DNA of 17,678 nt, from contig JAGBGL010000019.1 in NCBI GenBank assembly GCA_017936025.1, positions 1 through 17,678 of the forward strand. The letters run 5' to 3'. The notes below the pieces were generated by a model. That model did no database searches and was not told where the DNA came from. It saw only the letters and a program-made list of their open reading frames with translations. This document shows, one piece after another, positions 14,457 through 17,678 of the stretch (its first letter is position 1; each line of letters starts with the position of its first letter). The stretch is from Bacillota bacterium (GTDB lineage Bacteria > Bacillota > Clostridia > Peptostreptococcales > Anaerovoracaceae). Made by a program: the position numbers and the translations under genes.

Positions 14457-15201
14457 TCGCAGGGGCTTTGTAACTGTTGAAGCTGCAATTGTCCTTCCGG
14501 TATTTTTGCTTGCAGTAATTGCCCTGGGGTATTACATAAAACTGTTCGGCATAATTGAAAATGTATCATATTCCATGATGGATGAGGCTTCCAGGGCGGC
14601 TTCCAATGCTTATGTGATGAAAGTTTCGCCGATGCTCGGCAGCACTATGCATGAAAGGATAATACATGACTGTAAGGATATCGAGGATCTCAGAATAACA
14701 AAAGTAAGATATTTGTATAATGACGGTGATATGGACGGTATGATATCGATCAGGGCAGAATACCGTACCGGTACAGATCTGCCTTTGGAAATGGGACATG
14801 TTAATGAAATGATCACTCAGGTGAAATGCCGTGGATTTGTGGGGATGGAAAATATCGGGTCTCCGATGCCTTTTGATGAGATGGAAGCGGAAGGAGTCTG
14901 GGAGCCGGTATGGGTATTTCCGGCAGACGGCAAAAAGTATCATAGGGAGAACTGTTCTTACGTTACTGCAAATGCACATGAAATGGTACTGACTTCTGCC
15001 ATAAAAAGGAGGTTTTCGGCATGTGAGCTATGTGATGCGGAGACTGCTGCAACAGGAAGCTATGTATATTGCTTCATGGAAAACGGGACGGTTTATCACT
15101 TGCGGGAATGCCGTCAGGTAAGCAGATTTACTATAGAAATAAACAGGAGTGAAGCAATAAACAAAGGATATACGCCGTGCATTAAATGCGGAGGGGGATA
15201 A
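14440..15201 (+). CDS. TadE-like pseudopilin with two tandem H-C-C-C metal-site modules
   Basis: A 253-residue protein. The N-terminus is a class III prepilin signal: RRG followed by FVTVEAAIVLPVFLLAVIAL, cleavage after G9 and glutamate E14 at +5. Residues 40-150 form a TadE-like stalk. The C-terminus holds two copies of the same motif: H168-x3-C172-x22-C195-x2-C198 and H220-x3-C224-x22-C247-x2-C250, each introduced by a strand ending in Y-H (KKYHRENC, TVYHLREC). Single modules of this kind (YHxxxC ... CxxC, Ada-like zinc site) occur at the ends of other secreted Firmicute proteins. Metal binding is inferred from the ligand pattern. Outside the cell it could act as an adhesive tip, a structural zinc knot or a redox-sensitive site. 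It overlaps the DUF5702 gene by 17 bases and the next gene by one. Confidence 0.82.
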   Translation: MRRATDRRGFVTVEAAIVLPVFLLAVIALGYYIKLFGIIENVSYSMMDEASRAASNAYVMKVSPMLGSTMHERIIHDCKDIEDLRITKVRYLYNDGDMDGMISIRAEYRTGTDLPLEMGHVNEMITQVKCRGFVGMENIGSPMPFDEMEAEGVWEPVWVFPADGKKYHRENCSYVTANAHEMVLTSAIKRRFSACELCDAETAATGSYVYCFMENGTVYHLRECRQVSRFTIEINRSEAINKGYTPCIKCGGG

Positions 15202-15758
15202 TGAAAAGGATACATAATAATGATTTCAAATTAAAGCTGAAAGAAGGTGCTATAAAGGATTATGAGAAGGTTATTCTGTCACAGGTGAATGACATATTTA
15301 TGCCGATGGGCTTTGTCAGTTCATCAGAAGGGGAGCTGGTCATATACAACTGCAGCGGGTATACGGCACTCAGGCAGTGCCGGGTCACAGAAGTTCTGGA
15401 AGCATTGGAAATTCTGGAGCGTACACTGATACTTGTGAGCCGTGCAGGCGAATATCTGATCTCACCGAGAAGAATAATGCTGACAATGGATACGATTTTC
15501 TATGACAGAAAAACGAAACAGGTAAAAATTGCATATGTTCCCCTTGAAGAAAATGCTTCTACTCTGAGGGAGAATATGTCGGAATTCATTACTGAAATAG
15601 AGGCAGGTGTGACAGGGACGGGAAGGACATACCTGCAGGATGTAAAAAGCGAGATTGAAGAAAACAATTACTATATACAGGATCTGATAAATGTGATCGG
15701 CGACATCAGACGTTCTGCCGCATCTAAGCAGATCCAGCTGGAAGAGGTGTTTGGATGA
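15201..15758 (+). CDS. DUF6382-like protein, without a FHA domain
   Basis: A 185-residue soluble protein. The start at 15201 is preferred over an in-frame ATG at 15186, as AGGGGG lies directly upstream and the ATG shares its A with the TAA of the previous gene. Segments such as VILSQVNDIFMPMGFVSSSE, LISPRRIMLTMDTIFYDR and VKIAYVPLEENAS recall the DUF6382 domain, which in other clostridial Tad loci is joined to a C-terminal FHA (phosphopeptide-binding) domain. Here the protein ends after a helical tail (EENNYYIQDLINVIGD) with no FHA part. A cytoplasmic regulatory or assembly role with the Tad machine is inferred only from position. The stop overlaps the next gene as ATGA. Confidence 0.65.
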   Translation: MKRIHNNDFKLKLKEGAIKDYEKVILSQVNDIFMPMGFVSSSEGELVIYNCSGYTALRQCRVTEVLEALEILERTLILVSRAGEYLISPRRIMLTMDTIFYDRKTKQVKIAYVPLEENASTLRENMSEFITEIEAGVTGTGRTYLQDVKSEIEENNYYIQDLINVIGDIRRSAASKQIQLEEVFG

Positions 15759-16246
15759 AAATAGATTTATTAGGGAAAAAATATGCAGCACTAAGCTGTA
15801 TGCTGATTTTAGCAGTATCAGCGCCGTCTGTTTATGCGGACACAGAAATGATCAGTGATGTTACGGTCCCTGAAACAGGTGTGATTCAGTATGATATCAC
15901 TGTACCGGCAGGAAGTACCGTAAACTATTCAGTTGAACTGACTCCGGATAAGAAGACCGGCACTATAGATAAAGTATCCGGCATGTGGAAGAACACGACG
16001 AACAAAACAGTAACAAAGACCATAAATGCGAAAGTGAAATTCCTCAGCAGTGAATATACGATAAGTGCAATCTATACATCAAATGAGACTCATCAGAGAC
16101 TTGAATATAAAGACAAAAGGGAAGCTGTAAAAAGCTATGAGGAATCATTTATACATGGGCGTTTTGCCTTTGATTCAGATGTTCTGGAAAAGTGGTACGA
16201 TGCAATGGAAAAGCAGCTGAAGAAAGTGTCTGATTTTATCAGATAG
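15755..16246 (+). CDS. Small secreted protein of unknown function, last gene of the Tad operon
   Basis: A 163-residue protein with a clear Sec signal peptide: basic start (MKIDLLGKKY), hydrophobic core (AALSCMLILAVSA), and a likely cut after SVYA at residue 28. The mature part is strand-rich at first (VPETGVIQYDITVPAGSTVNY, then TNKTVTKTINAKVKF), a Fn3- or Ig-like impression. It closes with a charged helix (SDVLEKWYDAMEKQLKKV). The only cysteine lies in the signal peptide (residue 15), not at a cleavage site, so it is not a lipoprotein or disulfide protein. I do not recognise the family. Its four-base overlap with the upstream gene and the terminator right after it make it part of the Tad unit; a pilus-associated or periplasm-side accessory role is a guess. 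Confidence 0.6.
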   Translation: MKIDLLGKKYAALSCMLILAVSAPSVYADTEMISDVTVPETGVIQYDITVPAGSTVNYSVELTPDKKTGTIDKVSGMWKNTTNKTVTKTINAKVKFLSSEYTISAIYTSNETHQRLEYKDKREAVKSYEESFIHGRFAFDSDVLEKWYDAMEKQLKKVSDFIR

Positions 16247-16248
16247 TA

Positions 16249-16283
16249 AATGGCCGTACTAGTATGTACGGCCATTCTTGTTC
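16249..16283 (+). terminator. Intrinsic terminator closing the Tad operon
   Basis: AATGGCCGTAC (16249-16259), loop TAGTAT, GTACGGCCATT (16266-16276), then CTTGTTC. Eleven perfect pairs; the T-tract is interrupted. Confidence 0.8.
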
Positions 16284-16323
16284 CCTCATAAGGGTGCGAA
16301 GTGCACCTTGTTATCGGTCTAAA

Positions 16324-16348
16324 ATTTTACACCTGTATAGGGTAAAAT
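16324..16348. promoter_or_regulatory. Inverted repeat upstream of the XRE regulator, candidate operator
   Basis: ATTTTAC at 16324-16330 is mirrored by GTAAAAT at 16342-16348, with an 11-base spacer that itself starts ACC and ends AGG. It lies 22 bases before the XRE start codon, in the region where a promoter must be, although I find no convincing -35/-10 pair. XRE repressors commonly bind such sites to control their own operon. Confidence 0.4.
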
Positions 16349-16370
16349 GTTTAGGAACGGAGGGACTATT

Positions 16371-16703
16371 ATGAAAAATAATGTAATCAAACGCATACAG
16401 GAATTATGCAAGGAACGCAATATCAGTGTCTATAAATTAGCACAGCTGGCAGATATCCCTAAAAATACACTTAACAATATGATCGCTGATGACCGTATTC
16501 CGACTATACCTACTATAGAAAAAATATGTCAGGGTCTTAATATAACTATGGCACAGTTCTTTACTTCTGACGGGATCTATCCTGAACTTACAGAAAATCA
16601 GAAAAAGCTGCTTCTGGTGTGGGAAACACTCACACCGGGAAATCAGGAACTGGCACTCAAATATCTGGAATTGGTAAAAGAATATCAGGAAAAGGAAAAC
16701 TAA
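16371..16703 (+). CDS. XRE family helix-turn-helix transcriptional regulator
   Basis: A 110-residue protein started at ATG 16371, with GGAGGG six bases upstream (an in-frame ATG at 16347 lies in the candidate operator). Residues 4-60 are an HTH_3/Cro-CI domain: VIKRIQELCKERNISVYKLA, then DIPKNTLNNMI as recognition helix area, and TIPTIEKICQGLNITMAQFF. The C-terminal 45 residues are helical (KYLELVKEYQEKE) and may dimerise. It leads a probable three-gene unit with the sigma factor (9-base gap) and a membrane protein. Repression of this operon through the upstream inverted repeat is inferred. Confidence 0.9.
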   Translation: MKNNVIKRIQELCKERNISVYKLAQLADIPKNTLNNMIADDRIPTIPTIEKICQGLNITMAQFFTSDGIYPELTENQKKLLLVWETLTPGNQELALKYLELVKEYQEKEN

Positions 16704-16712
16704 CAGATAACC

Positions 16713-17282
16713 ATGAGTAATGACAATGAGAAAAGAGAGTTGTTCCTAAATCATATTTTCATTTATAAAAAAGATGTGTTCAGAATAATATACAATGTGT
16801 TTTTTGATATGCACCTTGCGGAAGAACTGACGCAGACTGTAATGTTCAATGCATGGAAAGGTCTTCATACATTGAAAGATGTGAAGAAGAGCAAAGCATG
16901 GATAAAGACGATTACGAGAAATGTTATCCGAGAACAAATGCGAAAGAAAACTTTTGATCTGTCAATAGATGAAATGGAACTGGTTAATGATTTTGAAAAG
17001 CACGAAGAACTGCATAATATGGAAGAAGATATACTCGAAATAATACTGATGCAGGAAAACTCTGATAAAATAGGGAAGGCATTAAAACGTATTGATCCTG
17101 TGTACAGAATGATAATAACAAGACATGTTATAGGAGAGGTTACTTTAAAAGAAATCTCAAAAACCAGCGGTATCAGTTATTATTCGGTAAAAGACAAATA
17201 TAAACAAGGTTTGAAACATCTGAAGGAAGAATATATGCGACTGGAGAGAGGAGGTGGCCTGAATGGACAGAAAGAAGATTGA
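16713..17282 (+). CDS. RNA polymerase sigma-70 family factor, ECF-like
   Basis: A 189-residue protein with the two-domain plan of small sigma factors. Region 2 is at about residues 18-75: HLAEELTQTVMFNAWKGLHT for -10 recognition and core binding, then KAWIKTITRNVIREQMRKK. Region 4 is at about 120-175: ALKRIDPVYRMIITRHVIGE, followed by the helix-turn-helix TLKEISKTSGISYYSVKDKY. An acidic linker (EKHEELHNMEEDILEI) separates them. It directs RNA polymerase to an unknown regulon. A membrane protein gene overlaps its last 20 bases, the usual sigma/anti-sigma arrangement. The start at 16713 has a poor ribosome site, so it may be coupled to the XRE gene. Confidence 0.9.
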   Translation: MSNDNEKRELFLNHIFIYKKDVFRIIYNVFFDMHLAEELTQTVMFNAWKGLHTLKDVKKSKAWIKTITRNVIREQMRKKTFDLSIDEMELVNDFEKHEELHNMEEDILEIILMQENSDKIGKALKRIDPVYRMIITRHVIGEVTLKEISKTSGISYYSVKDKYKQGLKHLKEEYMRLERGGGLNGQKED

Positions 17283-17678
17283 TTCTTATGAAGAGACCCA
17301 CAGAAAATTAGTGGAAGCCATGCAGGAAGCCTGTGTCCGTGATGATTTCGATGATTATCCGGATCCCGATATCGATATCAGTTTTATATATGAGGACACA
17401 GATGATGATGCGGAAGCAGAAAACCTGCCTCCGGAAACAAGGAAAAAGCGTTTTAGCTTTACAAGCCGCTTCAATAAAATAGCCGCGATTCTTGTTGTGC
17501 TGCTGCTGACAGGTAATATAATGCTGCTCGCAACCAATTCCAATGAAAGTTACGGCCATAAAGGTCTGCTGCATAGAATAACAAATGGAGATACTATTCT
17601 ATTTACAGATAAGGAATATATCACAGAGGACGAAATAGTAGAATCGTATTTGGCAGAGGATGAAAAAGAAATTGCAGA
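17263..17678 (+). CDS. Single-pass membrane protein, probable anti-sigma factor, 3' end outside window
   Basis: The first 138 residues are present. The ATG at 17263 has a strong GGAGGTGG five to six bases upstream and lies within the sigma gene 3' end. The N-terminal 70 residues are cytoplasmic by prediction and very acidic (DDFDDYPDPDIDISF, EDTDDDAEAE). A basic patch (RKKRFSFTSRFNK) precedes one membrane helix at about 72-90 (IAAILVVLLLTGNIMLLA), and the rest would be outside. No zinc-binding HxxxCxxC of ZAS-type anti-sigmas is present. Anti-sigma function is inferred from position and topology alone. It is truncated by the window edge. Confidence 0.7.
   Translation, partial: MDRKKIDSYEETHRKLVEAMQEACVRDDFDDYPDPDIDISFIYEDTDDDAEAENLPPETRKKRFSFTSRFNKIAAILVVLLLTGNIMLLATNSNESYGHKGLLHRITNGDTILFTDKEYITEDEIVESYLAEDEKEIA

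Noticed and set aside
16352..16370. GGAAC at 16354-16358 as an ECF-type -35 element for auto-regulation of the sigma factor
   Set aside because: A -10 partner at 16 bp would fall inside the XRE coding region, and the sequence is explained as part of the XRE ribosome binding site.

Overview
The window reads as chromosome of a low-to-moderate G+C Firmicute of class Clostridia. Pointers to this are the UPF0210/UPF0237 pair, a T-box leader, strong AGGAGG-type ribosome binding sites, a monoderm-style Tad pilus locus with a DUF5702 protein, and twin Spo0A boxes. A family such as Anaerovoracaceae (Eubacteriales Family XIII) would fit, but the sequence alone does not settle this. I see no phage, insertion sequence, CRISPR array, tRNA or rRNA.

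Left part (1-3896). On the minus strand lie the 5' two thirds or less of a UPF0210 (DUF711) gene, its usual partner the ACT-domain protein UPF0237, and an Elp3-like radical SAM protein. Divergent from the radical SAM gene is a membrane-anchored polysaccharide deacetylase with two Ig-like repeats. Its 3' end overlaps by 12 bp with a convergent DUF6873-type gene.

Middle part (3897-9540). A textbook promoter drives a T-box riboswitch whose specifier codon reads UAC (tyrosine). It controls an SSS-family symporter, so that carrier is a candidate tyrosine transporter. Next come a ZIP (GufA-like) metal transporter, uracil-DNA glycosylase (apparently read from a leaderless mRNA) with a LemA protein behind it, and an NhaC-type Na+/H+ antiporter. 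Intrinsic terminators separate most units.

Right part (9541-16283). A single compact operon of nine genes encodes a Tad (tight adherence, type IVc pilus) machine: CpaF/TadA ATPase, TadB and TadC platform proteins, a 50-residue Flp-type pilin, a TadE-like pseudopilin, a DUF5702 protein, a second TadE-like protein carrying two identical-spacing H-x3-C-x22-C-x2-C modules, a DUF6382-like protein and a small secreted protein. Most junctions overlap or are within 11 bp, and a strong terminator closes the unit. Upstream of cpaF is a sigma-A-like promoter preceded by two perfect TGTCGAA Spo0A boxes spaced 10 bp apart, suggesting that pilus expression is tied to the Spo0A stationary-phase/sporulation switch. 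No prepilin peptidase or TadZ/CpaE is visible here.

Right edge (16284-17678). An operon of an XRE-type repressor, a small sigma-70/ECF-like factor and a single-pass membrane protein that is probably its anti-sigma factor; the last gene runs off the window. An inverted repeat upstream of the XRE gene is a candidate operator.

The best leads are the Spo0A-box/Tad link, the tandem metal-site modules on the pseudopilin, and the tyrosine T-box on an SSS carrier.
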